A stretch of DNA of 64,000 nucleotides from JAWKHR01 sp041394725 (GCA_041394725.1 JAWKHR010000035.1:1-64000), one strand, 5' to 3'; positions 49,464 through 58,454 are shown, counted from the first letter of the stretch. Numbers and translations: made by a program. The notes: a model not told the origin generated them from the sequence alone.

Positions 49464-51482
49464 ATGACCCCGGCCAGACGAGTCGAACAGCTTCGCCGCG
49501 AGATTCGCCGCCACGAAGAGCTGTACTACGTCCACGACCGTCCGGAGATCTCCGACGCCGACTTCGACGCGCTGATGCGCGAGCTGGCCGCGCTCGAGGC
49601 GGAGCACCCGGCCCTGCGCGACCCGGACTCGCCGACCCAGCGCGTCGGCGGCCGCGTGGCCGAGGGCTTCGAGAGCGTGGCTCACGCCGCGCCGATGCTG
49701 AGCCTCGACAACGCCTACGACGAGGACGAGCTGCGGGCCTTCGACGAACGGATCCGCCGGGCGCTGGATCGGCCGGACGGGGCCCGCGTCGGCTACGTCG
49801 CCGAGCTCAAGATCGACGGCCTCAGCATCGCGCTGACCTACGAGGACGGCCGCCTGACGCGCGGCGTGACTCGGGGGGACGGCGTGACCGGCGAGAACGT
49901 CACCGCGAACGTCCGCGTCATCCAGGCCATCCCCCTCACCCTGCGCGGGACCCCGCCCGCGCGGATGGAGGTGCGCGGCGAGGTGTTCCTGCCCCTCGCC
50001 TCGTTCGCGCGCATGAACGCGGAGCGCCGCGAGCGCGAGGAGCCCGAGTTCGCCAACCCGCGCAACGCCGCCGCCGGGACCATCCGCACGCTCGACACCG
50101 CGATGGTCGCCCGACGTGGCCTTCGCGCGTTCACCTACCAGGTCGTGGTGCCCGAGGGCGAGCCGCCGCCGGCGCCGAGCCATGGCGCGACGCTCGAGGC
50201 GCTGGCCGGGTGGGGCTGCCCGGTCGAGGGCCACTGGGCGCGCTGCGACGGGATCGACGCCGTGGTCGAGTACACCCGGCGCTGGCGCGACGAACGCCAC
50301 GCGCTCGGTTTCGACACCGACGGTGTCGTCGTCAAGGTCGATGACCTCGCGTTGCGACGCGACCTCGGGTTCACCGCCAAGGCGCCCCGCTGGGCGATCG
50401 CCTTCAAGTTCCCCGCCGAGCAGGCCCGCACGCGCCTGCTCGACATCAAGGTCAACGTCGGGCGCACCGGCGCGGTGACGCCCTACGCGGTGCTCGAGCC
50501 CGTCCGCCTGGGCGGCACCGTAATCCAGATGGCGACGCTGCACAACGCGGAGGAGGTCGCCCGCCGCGACGTCCGGCCCGGCGACCTGGTCGTCATCGAG
50601 AAGGGCGGCGACATCATCCCGAAGGTCATCGGTCCCGTCCTCGAGGAGCGCCCGGCCGATGCCCCGGTGTGGACGATGCCCGAGGCCTGCCCGGATTGCG
50701 GCAGCCACCTGGTGCGCGCCGAGGGCGAGGTGGTCTGGCGATGCGAGAACGCGTCCTGCCCGGCGCGGCTGCGCCGCAGCCTGCAGCACTTCGCGTCGCG
50801 CAAGGCGATGAACATCGAAGGTCTCGGCGAGTCGCTGGTCGATCAGCTCGTCGGCCGCGGCCTCGTCAAGGACTTCGCGGACCTCTACGACCTGAACGCC
50901 GAGACCCTCGCCGCGCTCGACCGCATGGGGAAGAAGTCGGCCGCCAACCTGGTGGCCGAGATCGACAAGAGTCGCGGCGTGGAGCTGTGGCGCGTGCTGC
51001 ACGGCCTCGGCATCCGGCACGTGGGGGAGGGCGGCGCGCAGGCGCTGGCCGGGGCCTTCGGGTCCATGGAGGCCCTGAGGGCCGCCGGCACCGAGGCGCT
51101 CGAGGCGGTGCCCGACGTCGGCGGCGTGGTTGCCGCCTCGGTCCGCGCCTTCTTCGACGAGCCGCGCAACGCCCGCCTCGTGGACCGGCTGGCGGCGGCG
51201 GGCGTCCGCATGCGCGATCCGGAGCGGCCGGCGGCGCGGGAGGACGTCCCGCAGACGCTGGCCGGGAAGACGTTCGTCCTCACCGGCACCCTGGAGCGCA
51301 TGAGCCGCGAGGACGCGACCGAGGCGATCGTCCGACGCGGGGGCAAAGTGACCGGTTCGATCAGCCGAAAGACCTCGGGGCTCGTCGTCGGCCGCGATCC
51401 CGGCAGCAAGGTGGAAAAGGCGCGCAGTCTGGGCGTACCGGAGCTCGATGAAGCCGCGTTTCTGGCGCTTATAATGGACTGA
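49464..51482 (+). CDS. ligA: NAD-dependent DNA ligase
   Basis: A 672-aa replicative DNA ligase. Domain order: Ia (EELYYVHDRPEISDADFDAL), adenylation domain with the nucleotide-linked Lys116 in ELKIDGLSIALTY, motif RGEVFLPLASF and NPRNAAAGTIRTLD, OB fold (VGRTGAVTPYAVLEPV), a zinc finger (CPDC, then CENASCPARL), helix-hairpin-helix repeats (LGIRHVGEGGAQALAGAFG and PDVGGVVAASVRAFF) and the C-terminal BRCT domain (TFVLTGTLERMSREDATEAI). Length and order are those of a normal LigA. Essential enzyme joining Okazaki fragments. Confidence 0.97.
   Translation: MTPARRVEQLRREIRRHEELYYVHDRPEISDADFDALMRELAALEAEHPALRDPDSPTQRVGGRVAEGFESVAHAAPMLSLDNAYDEDELRAFDERIRRALDRPDGARVGYVAELKIDGLSIALTYEDGRLTRGVTRGDGVTGENVTANVRVIQAIPLTLRGTPPARMEVRGEVFLPLASFARMNAERREREEPEFANPRNAAAGTIRTLDTAMVARRGLRAFTYQVVVPEGEPPPAPSHGATLEALAGWGCPVEGHWARCDGIDAVVEYTRRWRDERHALGFDTDGVVVKVDDLALRRDLGFTAKAPRWAIAFKFPAEQARTRLLDIKVNVGRTGAVTPYAVLEPVRLGGTVIQMATLHNAEEVARRDVRPGDLVVIEKGGDIIPKVIGPVLEERPADAPVWTMPEACPDCGSHLVRAEGEVVWRCENASCPARLRRSLQHFASRKAMNIEGLGESLVDQLVGRGLVKDFADLYDLNAETLAALDRMGKKSAANLVAEIDKSRGVELWRVLHGLGIRHVGEGGAQALAGAFGSMEALRAAGTEALEAVPDVGGVVAASVRAFFDEPRNARLVDRLAAAGVRMRDPERPAAREDVPQTLAGKTFVLTGTLERMSREDATEAIVRRGGKVTGSISRKTSGLVVGRDPGSKVEKARSLGVPELDEAAFLALIMD
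51470..51475 (+). promoter_or_regulatory. -10 element TATAAT upstream of HtrA-type protease
   Basis: A perfect TATAAT sits 21 nt before ATG 51497, inside the ligA 3' end. No -35 is recognisable. Confidence 0.45.
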
Positions 51483-51496
51483 CGGGCCCGTTGCTC

Positions 51497-52999
51497 ATGA
51501 ATCGCCAGACCGGTTCCCTCGTGGCGCTTGCGGCCGTCGTCAGCTTCCTGCTCGGCCTCGTGGCGGCGGGCGGGCGTGGCTCGCGTCAGGCCGAGCCCCT
51601 GCCGGTCCGGCCACCCGCCGACCTGACCGAACCCGTGCACATCACCGGCGCCGCGACCGCGCCGCCCGCGCCGGTGGCCATCGGGGGCGTCGACTTCGCC
51701 GAGGTCGCCTCGCGCATCAACGCCGCCGTGGTCAACGTGGACAATGCCTCGCGCGGCGACGGCGACCGGAACCGGACCTTTCCCCCGCGCTACCGCCGGG
51801 AACTCGGGGACGACTCGAGCGCGCCCCGCGAGGGATCGGGCAGTGGCTTCATCATCGACGCCACCGGCTACATCCTCACCAACTACCACGTCGTCGAGGG
51901 CGCCGATCGCCTCACCGTGACGACGGGCGACGGCCGGTCGTATCAGGCCCGCGTGGTCGGCATCGACCCGGCCATCGACGTCGCGCTGCTCGACATCGAC
52001 GCGCCCCGGCCGCTGCCGGCGGCCCCGCTCGGCCGGTCCGCCACGCTGCGGGTCGGCGAGTGGGTCTGCGCCATCGGCAATCCCCTCGGCTACGTCCATT
52101 CGGTCACCGTCGGCGTCGTCAGCTTCCTGGGCCGGAAGGTCTTCGACCCGAGCCTCGACTCGCTGATCCAGACCGACGCGGCCATCACCTTCGGCAACAG
52201 CGGCGGCCCGCTGATCAACAGCCGGGGCGAGGTCGTCGGCATGACGACGGCGATCAGCGCGCTCGCGTCGAACATCGGCTTCGCGATTCCGATCGATCAG
52301 ATCGTCGAGATGCTGCCGCAGCTCCAGGAGAACGGGCGCGTGGCGCGCGGCTACCTGGGCGTCGGCCTCACGACGCTCACCCCGGCACTGCACCAGGCGC
52401 TCGGCACGGTCCCGTCGGCGGGCGCCCTGGTCCAGGACGTCACCGCGGGCACCCCGGCCGATCGCGCCGGCCTGCGCGCCTATGACGTCATCGTCGGCGC
52501 CGACGGCCACGCGATCGCCTCCGACGAGGACCTGATCCGCTACATCTCGGCGCGCATGCCGGGCACGGTCTCCTCGTTCGACCTCTGGCGCGAAGGGCAG
52601 CGGCAGACGATGGCGATCAAGCTGACCGAGCGGCCAGTGGACCAGATCAGCCGCGGCGACGCGGTCACGCCGGGCGTCCGGCCCGTCAGCGGCCAGGAAC
52701 AGGGGCCGCTCGGCCTCACGGTGCGGGCGCTCGACCAGGCGACGGCCACGCGGCTCCGGATCCCGGAGTCGATCCAGGGCGTGCTCGTCTCCCGCGTCGA
52801 TCCGGCCGGGCCCGCGCGCCAGGCGCGGATCGCCGAGTCCCACGTCATCGTCGAGATCAACCGCACCCCGATCCGCAGCGTGGCCGATTTCCACAATGCG
52901 GTCGCGCGGCTGCAGCCCGGTGTGGCCGCGGCCGTGCTCGTCTACGACCGCCAGTCCGGGCACGTGATCCTCACGGTCGTTCCCGACGCCAGCCGATGA
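51497..52999 (+). CDS. HtrA/Do-type serine protease with two PDZ domains
   Basis: A 500-aa periplasmic protease. A hydrophobic segment at about 8-24 anchors or exports it. Chymotrypsin-fold catalytic triad: His131 (NYHVVEGAD), Asp161 (PAIDVALLDID) and Ser235 (GNSGGPL). PDZ1 starts around residue 280 (GYLGVGLTTLTPALHQAL) and PDZ2 around residue 395. Activates proteolysis or chaperoning of misfolded envelope proteins under stress. The ATG at 51497 is preferred to TTG 51491. The stop overlaps the response-regulator start (ATGA at 52996). Confidence 0.94.
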   Translation: MNRQTGSLVALAAVVSFLLGLVAAGGRGSRQAEPLPVRPPADLTEPVHITGAATAPPAPVAIGGVDFAEVASRINAAVVNVDNASRGDGDRNRTFPPRYRRELGDDSSAPREGSGSGFIIDATGYILTNYHVVEGADRLTVTTGDGRSYQARVVGIDPAIDVALLDIDAPRPLPAAPLGRSATLRVGEWVCAIGNPLGYVHSVTVGVVSFLGRKVFDPSLDSLIQTDAAITFGNSGGPLINSRGEVVGMTTAISALASNIGFAIPIDQIVEMLPQLQENGRVARGYLGVGLTTLTPALHQALGTVPSAGALVQDVTAGTPADRAGLRAYDVIVGADGHAIASDEDLIRYISARMPGTVSSFDLWREGQRQTMAIKLTERPVDQISRGDAVTPGVRPVSGQEQGPLGLTVRALDQATATRLRIPESIQGVLVSRVDPAGPARQARIAESHVIVEINRTPIRSVADFHNAVARLQPGVAAAVLVYDRQSGHVILTVVPDASR

Positions 53000-54396
53000 A
53001 GGCCCGGATTCTCGTCGTCGACGACGAGCCGGCGATCCGCGACACCATGCGGATGACGCTGGAGTACGACGGCCACGAGGTCCTGCTCGCGAGTTCCGGT
53101 CAGGAGGCCCTGGCGGTCGCCGAGCGCGAGCTGCCCGACCTCGTGTTCCTCGACATCAAGATGCCCGGCCTCGATGGGCTCGAGGTGCTGAGCCGGCTGC
53201 GTGGCACGAACGAGTCGCTGCCCGTCGTCATGATCTCGGCGCACGGGTCGGCGGCCACCGCGCTGGAAGCGGGCCGGCTCGGGGCGTTCCGGTTCATCGA
53301 GAAGCCGCTCTCCAAGGACTACGTGCTCGACGCGGTGCGCGAGGGCCTGGAGCTCGGGTCCCTCCGGCGCGAGAACCGGACGCTCAAGACCGCGCTCGAA
53401 TCGCGCTACCAGCTCGTCGGCCGGAGCCCGGCCCTCGGCCAGATCTTCGACCAGGTGCGCCGCGCGGCGCCGACGACCGCCACCGTGCTGATCCTCGGGG
53501 AGAGCGGCGTCGGCAAGGAACTGATCGCGCGCGCGATCCACCGCGAGAGTCTGCGGGCGAAGGAGCGGTTCGTCCAGGTCAACTGCGCCGCCATTCCCGA
53601 GGAGCTGATCGAGTCGGAGCTGTTCGGGCACGAGCGCGGCGCCTTCACCGGCGCGACCGAGAAGCAGGTCGGCAAGTTCGAGATGGCCGACCGCGGCACG
53701 ATCTTCCTCGACGAGGTCGGCGACATGAGCCCGAAGACGCAGGCCAAGGTGCTGCGCGTCCTGCAGGAGGGCGAGGTCGAGCGGCTCGGGTCGTCGAAGA
53801 CGATCAAGGTGGACGTCCGGGTCATCGCGGCGACCAACAAGGACCTCGAGGACGAGATCGCGCAGGGCCGCTTCCGGGAGGACCTCTACTTCCGGCTCAG
53901 CGTCATCCCGATCTCCGTCCCGTCCCTCGCCGAGCGGGTCGACGACATCCCGGATCTCGTCCAGCACTTCGCGGCCGTGTTCAGCCGCGAGAACAACCGC
54001 CGGCCCGCGAAGTTCTCACCGGGCGCGCTCGACGTGCTGCGCCGCGCCCGCTGGCGGGGCAACATCCGCGAACTCCGCAACGTCGTCGAGCGCCTGCTGA
54101 TCATGAGCGATCGGGAGGTCATCGAGGCGGACGACGTCCGCGGCGCGGTCCGGATGGACACGCGGGCGGCCACGGCCTCGGCCGCGACGGGCCCCGGCGC
54201 GCCGGCCGCGGTCGTCACGGGCGCGCCACCGACCCTGCGCGAGTTCAAGGAGTGGTCGGAGCGCGCCTTCCTCGTGGAGAAGCTGCGCGAGCACCAGTGG
54301 AACATCTCGAAGACCGCCGAGCTCATCGACACCCCGCGGTCGAACCTCTACAAGAAGCTCGAGCAGTACAAGATCGCCCAGGAGACCGACGGCTAG
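52996..54396 (+). CDS. NtrC-family sigma-54-dependent response regulator
   Basis: A 466-aa transcription activator. Receiver domain 1-120 with the phosphoacceptor Asp53 (LVFLDIKMPG) and conserved Asp9/Asp10 and Lys103. AAA+ domain with Walker A GESGVGKE, the intact GAFTGA loop (HERGAFTGATEKQ), Walker B GTIFLDEVGDM and arginine fingers (FREDLYFRLSVIP). A Fis-type helix-turn-helix at the C-terminus (NISKTAELIDTPRSNLYKKL). No sensor histidine kinase is adjacent. ATGA overlap with the protease gene suggests co-expression, possibly a stress-response pair. Confidence 0.94.
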   Translation: MKARILVVDDEPAIRDTMRMTLEYDGHEVLLASSGQEALAVAERELPDLVFLDIKMPGLDGLEVLSRLRGTNESLPVVMISAHGSAATALEAGRLGAFRFIEKPLSKDYVLDAVREGLELGSLRRENRTLKTALESRYQLVGRSPALGQIFDQVRRAAPTTATVLILGESGVGKELIARAIHRESLRAKERFVQVNCAAIPEELIESELFGHERGAFTGATEKQVGKFEMADRGTIFLDEVGDMSPKTQAKVLRVLQEGEVERLGSSKTIKVDVRVIAATNKDLEDEIAQGRFREDLYFRLSVIPISVPSLAERVDDIPDLVQHFAAVFSRENNRRPAKFSPGALDVLRRARWRGNIRELRNVVERLLIMSDREVIEADDVRGAVRMDTRAATASAATGPGAPAAVVTGAPPTLREFKEWSERAFLVEKLREHQWNISKTAELIDTPRSNLYKKLEQYKIAQETDG

Positions 54397-54418
54397 GAGC
54401 CAGGTCCGCGGCCGGTGC

Positions 54419-54424
54419 TACGAT
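54419..54424 (+). promoter_or_regulatory. -10 element TACGAT for rnpB
   Basis: TACGAT places the start at about 54431, exactly where the P1 helix of the RNase P RNA begins. Confidence 0.4.
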
Positions 54425-54430
54425 GGAGGC

Positions 54431-54886
54431 GCCGCCGCAGCGGACCGGGCGACCGCCGTCCGCCGACGCGCGCCGCCGGGGTCTTGTGCTCCGGTCGCGT
54501 GGTGGGAGCGGAGGGAGGAAAGTCCGAACTCCACAGGGCAGTGCGCCGGGTAACACCCGGTCGGGGCAACTCGAAGGACAGTGGCACAGAAAACATACCG
54601 CCCGCCGAAGCTCGAGGCCCGCAGGGCCGAGAGCGAAGGTGGGTAAGGGTGAAAAGGTGCGGTAAGAGCGCACCGCGCCGGCCGTGAGGTCGGTGGCAGG
54701 CAAAACCCCGCACGGAGCAAGGCCAAATAGGGAGGCGCTCGAGGACGGCCCGTCCGAAGCCTCCGGGTAGGCTGCTCGAGCCCGTCAGTAATGCCGGGCC
54801 TAGAGGAATGGTCGTCACGCTGAGGCCGGTCGCAAGGCCGGCCGAGGCGGACAGAATTCGGCTTATGGTCGGCTGCGGCGGCACCT
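54431..54886 (+). ncRNA. rnpB: RNase P RNA, bacterial type A
   Basis: The conserved core reads in order: GAGGAAAGTCCGAACTCC-like segment (about 54515-54535), CAGAAAACATACCGCC (about 54585-54605), GGTAAGGGTGAAAAGGTG (about 54641-54660) with GGTAAGAGCGCACCG, AGCAAGGCCAAATAGG (about 54718-54733), TAGAGGAATGGTCGTCACG (about 54801-54820) and ACAGAATTCGGCTTATGG (about 54851-54868). The ends pair as P1: GCCGCCGCAG at 54431-54440 with CTGCGGCGGC at 54873-54882, continuing inward with one mismatch. At about 456 nt it is longer than the 377-nt E. coli RNA. Ribozyme for 5' processing of pre-tRNA. Confidence 0.95.
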
Positions 54887-54889
54887 CAG

Positions 54890-54918
54890 CTGATTCCAGG
54901 CCGGAAATCAGACTTTCT
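54890..54918 (+). terminator. Rho-independent-like terminator after rnpB
   Basis: CTGATTCC (54890-54897), loop AGGCC, GGAAATCAG (54903-54911, one bulged A), followed by ACTTTCTAAT, a short T-rich tail. It starts just 3' of the P1 helix. Confidence 0.55.
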
Positions 54919-54941
54919 AATAGTCCTTAACGAACTCGATG

Positions 54942-54947
54942 TAGAAT
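54942..54947 (+). promoter_or_regulatory. -10 element TAGAAT upstream of amidohydrolase
   Basis: TAGAAT lies 45 nt before ATG 54993 in a locally AT-rich stretch. No good -35 seen. Confidence 0.35.
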
Positions 54948-54992
54948 CCGGGCCCGGCGGCGCCGCGCGGATGGCGCCCGTGAGGTGTTTCC

Positions 54993-56249
54993 ATGCGCAG
55001 CAGCAGAGCATCGTGGCTCATCGTGGTCCTCGTGATCGGCCTGGCCGCGACCGGACTGCTCGCCCAGCGGGCGGGCGGACAGGGAACCGGCGACCCGCAG
55101 GGGCGGGGCGGACGTGGCGGACGAGGTGGCGGCGGCCCGGTCGTCGAGATCCAGCCTGGCGAGGAGTGTCCGCCCGGGATGACCGAGTTCCGCGCGGGGC
55201 GCTGTCGCGCGCCGGAGTTCCCGGCGCCGAGCATCCTGGACTACCGTCCGCGGTCGACCCTGGTCGTCGAGGAACACCAGGTGCCGCGGGCGAAGTTCCC
55301 GGTCATCGACATCCACAACCACACGACGATCACGGCCGACAACATCGACCAGATGATCCGCGACATGGACGCCCTGAACCTGCGCGTCGAGGTGAACCTG
55401 ACGCCGGGCAGCGACCCGGAGGTCATCCGGCAGCGGGTGGAGTTCCTGCGCAACAGCCGGTACGCCGACCGCTTCCGCATGTTCGCCAACGTCCAGTGGG
55501 ACGGCGCGGGCGGGGCCGGGTGGGCCGAGAAGGCCGTGGCGGATCTCGAGGGCGCCGTGAGAAACGGCGCGATCGGCCTCAAGATCGCCAAGAACCTCGG
55601 TCTGTCGGCGCGCAAGGCCGACGGCAGCCGGCTGCACGTGGACGACCCCGTGCTCAAGCCGATCTGGGATCTCTGTGCCCGGCTCGACATCCCGGTCATC
55701 ATCCACACGGCCGAGCCGCAGGAGTTCTTCTCGCCCCTCGACATGCACAACGAGCGGTGGCTCGAACTGGCGCTGTTCGAGGATCGGCGGAACTACATGC
55801 CCGGACAGCCGACGTTCGCCGAACTGCAGGGCGAGCGCGACCGGATGTTCGCCGCGAACCCGAAGACCCGGTACATCGGCGCACACTTCGACTGGTACGG
55901 GAACAACCTCGGGGCGGCCGCGAAGCACCTGGACGCGCTGCCGAACGTGGTGCTCGAACTGGGCGCGGTGCTGTACGATTTCGGGCGGCAGCCGCGCGCG
56001 GCTCGGGAGTTCTTCCTCCGGTACCAGGATCGCATCCTGTTCGGCAAGGACGCCTTCGCCGCGAGCGAGTTCCCGTACTACTGGCGCGTGTTCGAGACCA
56101 ACGACGAGTACTTCGACTATTACCGGGACTACCATGCCTTCTGGAAGCTCTACGGCATGGGCCTGCCCGACGAGGTCCTCAAGAAGGTCTACTACAAGAA
56201 CGCCCTGCGATGGGTGAAGGGTCTGCCCCAGGACGGCTGGCCGCAATAG
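54993..56249 (+). CDS. Secreted amidohydrolase (amidohydrolase-2 family)
   Basis: A 418-aa exported metal-dependent hydrolase. The signal peptide covers 1-28. A Gly/Arg-rich segment (about 30-47, e.g. GRGGRGGRGGGG) precedes the catalytic domain, which opens IDIHNHTTITADNIDQM (H-x-H, about 108-124). Other visible metal-fold residues are in IPVIIHTAEPQEFFS (about 236-250), YIGAHFDWYGNNLGA (about 293-307) and GKDAFAASEFPYYWRV (Asp, about 352-367). The C-terminal tail is helical (YYRDYHAFWKLYGMGLPDE). It resembles amidohydrolase-2 hydrolases/decarboxylases; substrate unknown. Export makes a periplasmic role likely. Confidence 0.82.
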   Translation: MRSSRASWLIVVLVIGLAATGLLAQRAGGQGTGDPQGRGGRGGRGGGGPVVEIQPGEECPPGMTEFRAGRCRAPEFPAPSILDYRPRSTLVVEEHQVPRAKFPVIDIHNHTTITADNIDQMIRDMDALNLRVEVNLTPGSDPEVIRQRVEFLRNSRYADRFRMFANVQWDGAGGAGWAEKAVADLEGAVRNGAIGLKIAKNLGLSARKADGSRLHVDDPVLKPIWDLCARLDIPVIIHTAEPQEFFSPLDMHNERWLELALFEDRRNYMPGQPTFAELQGERDRMFAANPKTRYIGAHFDWYGNNLGAAAKHLDALPNVVLELGAVLYDFGRQPRAAREFFLRYQDRILFGKDAFAASEFPYYWRVFETNDEYFDYYRDYHAFWKLYGMGLPDEVLKKVYYKNALRWVKGLPQDGWPQ

Positions 56250-56259
56250 CGGAGGTTTC

Positions 56260-57204
56260 GTGGCGAGGTATCTGGTCACCGGCGGCGCCGGGTTCATCGG
56301 CTCGCACCTGGTCGAGGCGCTGCTCGGGCGCGGCGAGGAGGTGCGTATCCTGGACGACTTCTCCACGGGGCGTCGGGAGAATCTGCCGCCGGCCGGTGTG
56401 TGCGAACTCGTGGAGGGCAGCGCGGCGGATCCCGACGTGGCCGCCAGGGCGGTGAAGGGCTGTGACTTCGTGCTCCACCAGGCCGCGATCCCGTCGGTCC
56501 CGCGGTCGGTCCAGCAGCCCGCCGAGACGCACCGGGCGAACGTCGACGGCACGCTCCAGATGCTGCTCGCCGCGCGCGACGCCGGCGTCAGGCGCCTGGT
56601 ATTTGCGGGGTCCTCGTCGGTCTACGGCAACCAGCCCGTGCTGCCCAAGCGCGAGGACATGCCGTCGGCGCCGCTGTCTCCGTACGCGCTGCACAAGCAG
56701 GTGGCGGAACAGTACTGCGTGCTGTTCCACCAGCTCTACGGGTTCGAGGCCGTGACGACCCGGTACTTCAACGTCTTCGGCCCGCGCCAGCGCGCCGGTT
56801 CGCCGTATTCCGGCGTGATCTCGCTCTTCATCGAGGCGCTCGCGTCGGGCCGGCCGCCGACGATCTACGGCGACGGCCTCCAGACGCGCGACTTCACGTT
56901 CGTGACCGACGTCGTCCAGGGCGTGCTGGCCTGCTGCGAGGCCCCGGGCGCTGCCGGGGAGGTCATGAACGTCGCCGCCGGCGACCGGATTTCGCTGCTC
57001 GACCTCTACGCGGCGCTCCAGCGGATCTTCGACACGGAACTCGAGCCCGTCTTCGCCGCGCCTCGCGAAGGCGACGTACGCGACTCCCAGGCCGACATCG
57101 GCAAGGCCAGGCGGATTCTCGGTTTCGCGCCGAAGGTGGCGTTCGAGGACGGGCTCCGCCGCACCGTCGAGTGGTACCTGGCCACGCCGCCGGAACAGCG
57201 CTAG
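56260..57204 (+). CDS. NAD-dependent UDP-sugar 4-epimerase-like SDR
   Basis: A 314-aa extended SDR enzyme. NAD-binding GGAGFIGSHLVEALL (G-x2-G-x2-G, about 8-22), the catalytic Y-x3-K in YALHKQVAEQYC (about 144-155) with upstream SSSVYGNQPVLPKRED, and the C-terminal signature RRILGFAPKVAFEDGLRRTV. The residues RYFNVFGPRQ mark UDP-glucose/UDP-GlcNAc 4-epimerases. It would supply sugars for glycan synthesis. GTG 56260 has GGAGG at 56251-56255. Amidohydrolase and epimerase are only 10 nt apart and may form an operon. Confidence 0.9.
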   Translation: MARYLVTGGAGFIGSHLVEALLGRGEEVRILDDFSTGRRENLPPAGVCELVEGSAADPDVAARAVKGCDFVLHQAAIPSVPRSVQQPAETHRANVDGTLQMLLAARDAGVRRLVFAGSSSVYGNQPVLPKREDMPSAPLSPYALHKQVAEQYCVLFHQLYGFEAVTTRYFNVFGPRQRAGSPYSGVISLFIEALASGRPPTIYGDGLQTRDFTFVTDVVQGVLACCEAPGAAGEVMNVAAGDRISLLDLYAALQRIFDTELEPVFAAPREGDVRDSQADIGKARRILGFAPKVAFEDGLRRTVEWYLATPPEQR

Positions 57205-57506
57205 CGACAACCCGGGGTGCCCCTCAGGCGCGGTCCTCTCCGCGCCTGACTCCCACGGGCGGCAGGCGGCGCGCGCCGGCCCGCGCCTCTGCTGACCCGC
57301 CCTGCCCGCGATCCCCTCATCCCGTGCCTCGTCAGTGACCTGCGCCGACGCGTCCCGGCGTGGCCTCTTCGGCCCGCCGCTTGCCTCCTGAACCCCCGGG
57401 TGGCCGGCCGGGGCATGAATCGGTTCCCGACCTCGCGCTGACGGCGTCGGCCGCGCCACCCGTCGCTCGATGGTTCGCGCGGGGTCGGGGCAGGGGAGGA
57501 GCACAC
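57205..57506. other. 302-nt intergenic region with a hairpin; no gene
   Basis: No plausible reading frame with a start and ribosome site is seen on either strand, although high GC leaves long open frames in shadow. It contains the hairpin at 57225-57248 that ends the epimerase message. The rest is GC-rich sequence with a run of Arg/Pro-type codons. A ribosome site, GGGGAGGA, for the next gene lies at 57493-57500. I see no promoter of good quality. Confidence 0.6.
57225..57248. terminator. Hairpin after epimerase gene
   Basis: CAGGCGCGG (57225-57233) and CCGCGCCTG (57240-57248), loop TCCTCT. Nine-bp perfect stem, 21 nt after the stop; no U-tract. Confidence 0.45.
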
Positions 57507-57839
57507 ATGATGCGCAAGGCACTGGTCGTCGTCAGCCTGGTGGCGGCGATGGCCGGCGGAGCATTCGCCGAGACCGTCGGCCTGGACGCCCGGCAGCAGT
57601 CCACGGCCAAGCCCACGGTGGAACCGGTCGTGGTCAACCTCAACACGGCCTCGGCGGCCGATCTCGAGAAGCTGCCAGGCGTCGGTCCGGCGATGGCGGC
57701 GCGAATCGTGGAGTACCGCGAGAAGAACGGCGGCTTCAAGAAGGTCGAGGAACTGATGAACGTCAAGGGCATCGGCGAGAAGACGTTCCTCAAGCTCAAG
57801 CCGCAGCTGACGGTCTCGCCGCCGAAGACGGGGAAGTGA
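57507..57839 (+). CDS. ComEA-like helix-hairpin-helix protein
   Basis: A 110-aa exported DNA-binding-type protein. Signal peptide about 1-22 (LVVVSLVAAMAGGAFAE). The mature domain has the double HhH of ComEA: VNLNTASAADLEKLPGVGPA (about 49-68) and then ELMNVKGIGEKTFLKLKPQL (about 87-106). ComEA-type proteins bind DNA in the periplasm during natural transformation; short versions also occur next to pilin genes. ATG 57507 with a second ATG next to it, and ribosome site GGGGAGGA at 57493-57500. Three nt separate it from the pseudopilin gene. Confidence 0.85.
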   Translation: MMRKALVVVSLVAAMAGGAFAETVGLDARQQSTAKPTVEPVVVNLNTASAADLEKLPGVGPAMAARIVEYREKNGGFKKVEELMNVKGIGEKTFLKLKPQLTVSPPKTGK

Positions 57840-57842
57840 CGC

Positions 57843-58454
57843 ATGGGCGCGCGGACGACGACCGCGCGACGTGACGCGACGGATGCCGGCACGAGCCTGC
57901 CCGAACTGCTGGTCGCGGCCGCGGTGGTCACGACCCTGATCGGGATGGCCGTGCCGGCCGTCGGCCGGGTCGCCGACCACCTGCGGGCCACGGAGGCGGC
58001 GTCGGCCGCGGCGGGGTGGATGCGGCTCGCCCGGTTTCAGGCCATCGCCACGCAAACGAACGTGGGGTTGGTCTTCGATCGAACACCGGCCGGCTGGTCC
58101 TGGCGTGTGTGCCGTGACGGCACCGGCAACGGCCTGTCACGCGCGGAGATCGCCAGCGGCGCCGACCCCTGTGATCCGGGCCGCGACCTCTCGGCGGAAT
58201 GGCCGGGCGTGCGGATCGCCCTGGACCCGACGCTGCCCGGGCCCGACGGCACTGCGCCCGGCGCCGATCCCGTCCGCTTCGGCGGCGCGGACGTGGTCAG
58301 TTTCACGCCGGTCGGGACCGCCACGCCGGGAACGCTGTTCCTGCAGTCCGAGGGCGGCGAGCAACTCGCAGTCCGCGTCGCCGGCGCCACGGGGCGTACC
58401 CGCGTCCTCCGGTATGAACGGGCCTCCCGGACCTGGCGGGACGCCGGAGGCTGA
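57843..58454 (+). CDS. GspH/FimT-like pseudopilin
   Basis: A 203-aa prepilin-like protein. The processing site is GTSLPELLVAAAVVTTLIG (about 16-34): Gly just before Thr, with Glu at +5, as for type IV prepilin peptidase substrates (Pro at +4). The hydrophobic alpha-1 helix follows. The remainder is beta-rich (RPVRVA-like, DPVRFGGADVVSFTPVG) with two Cys (in WRVCRDG and DPCDPG) that could form a disulfide. Resembles minor pilins of the GspH/FimT type that prime pilus assembly. The start is ATG 57843; ComEA precedes it by 3 nt. Confidence 0.78.
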   Translation: MGARTTTARRDATDAGTSLPELLVAAAVVTTLIGMAVPAVGRVADHLRATEAASAAAGWMRLARFQAIATQTNVGLVFDRTPAGWSWRVCRDGTGNGLSRAEIASGADPCDPGRDLSAEWPGVRIALDPTLPGPDGTAPGADPVRFGGADVVSFTPVGTATPGTLFLQSEGGEQLAVRVAGATGRTRVLRYERASRTWRDAGG

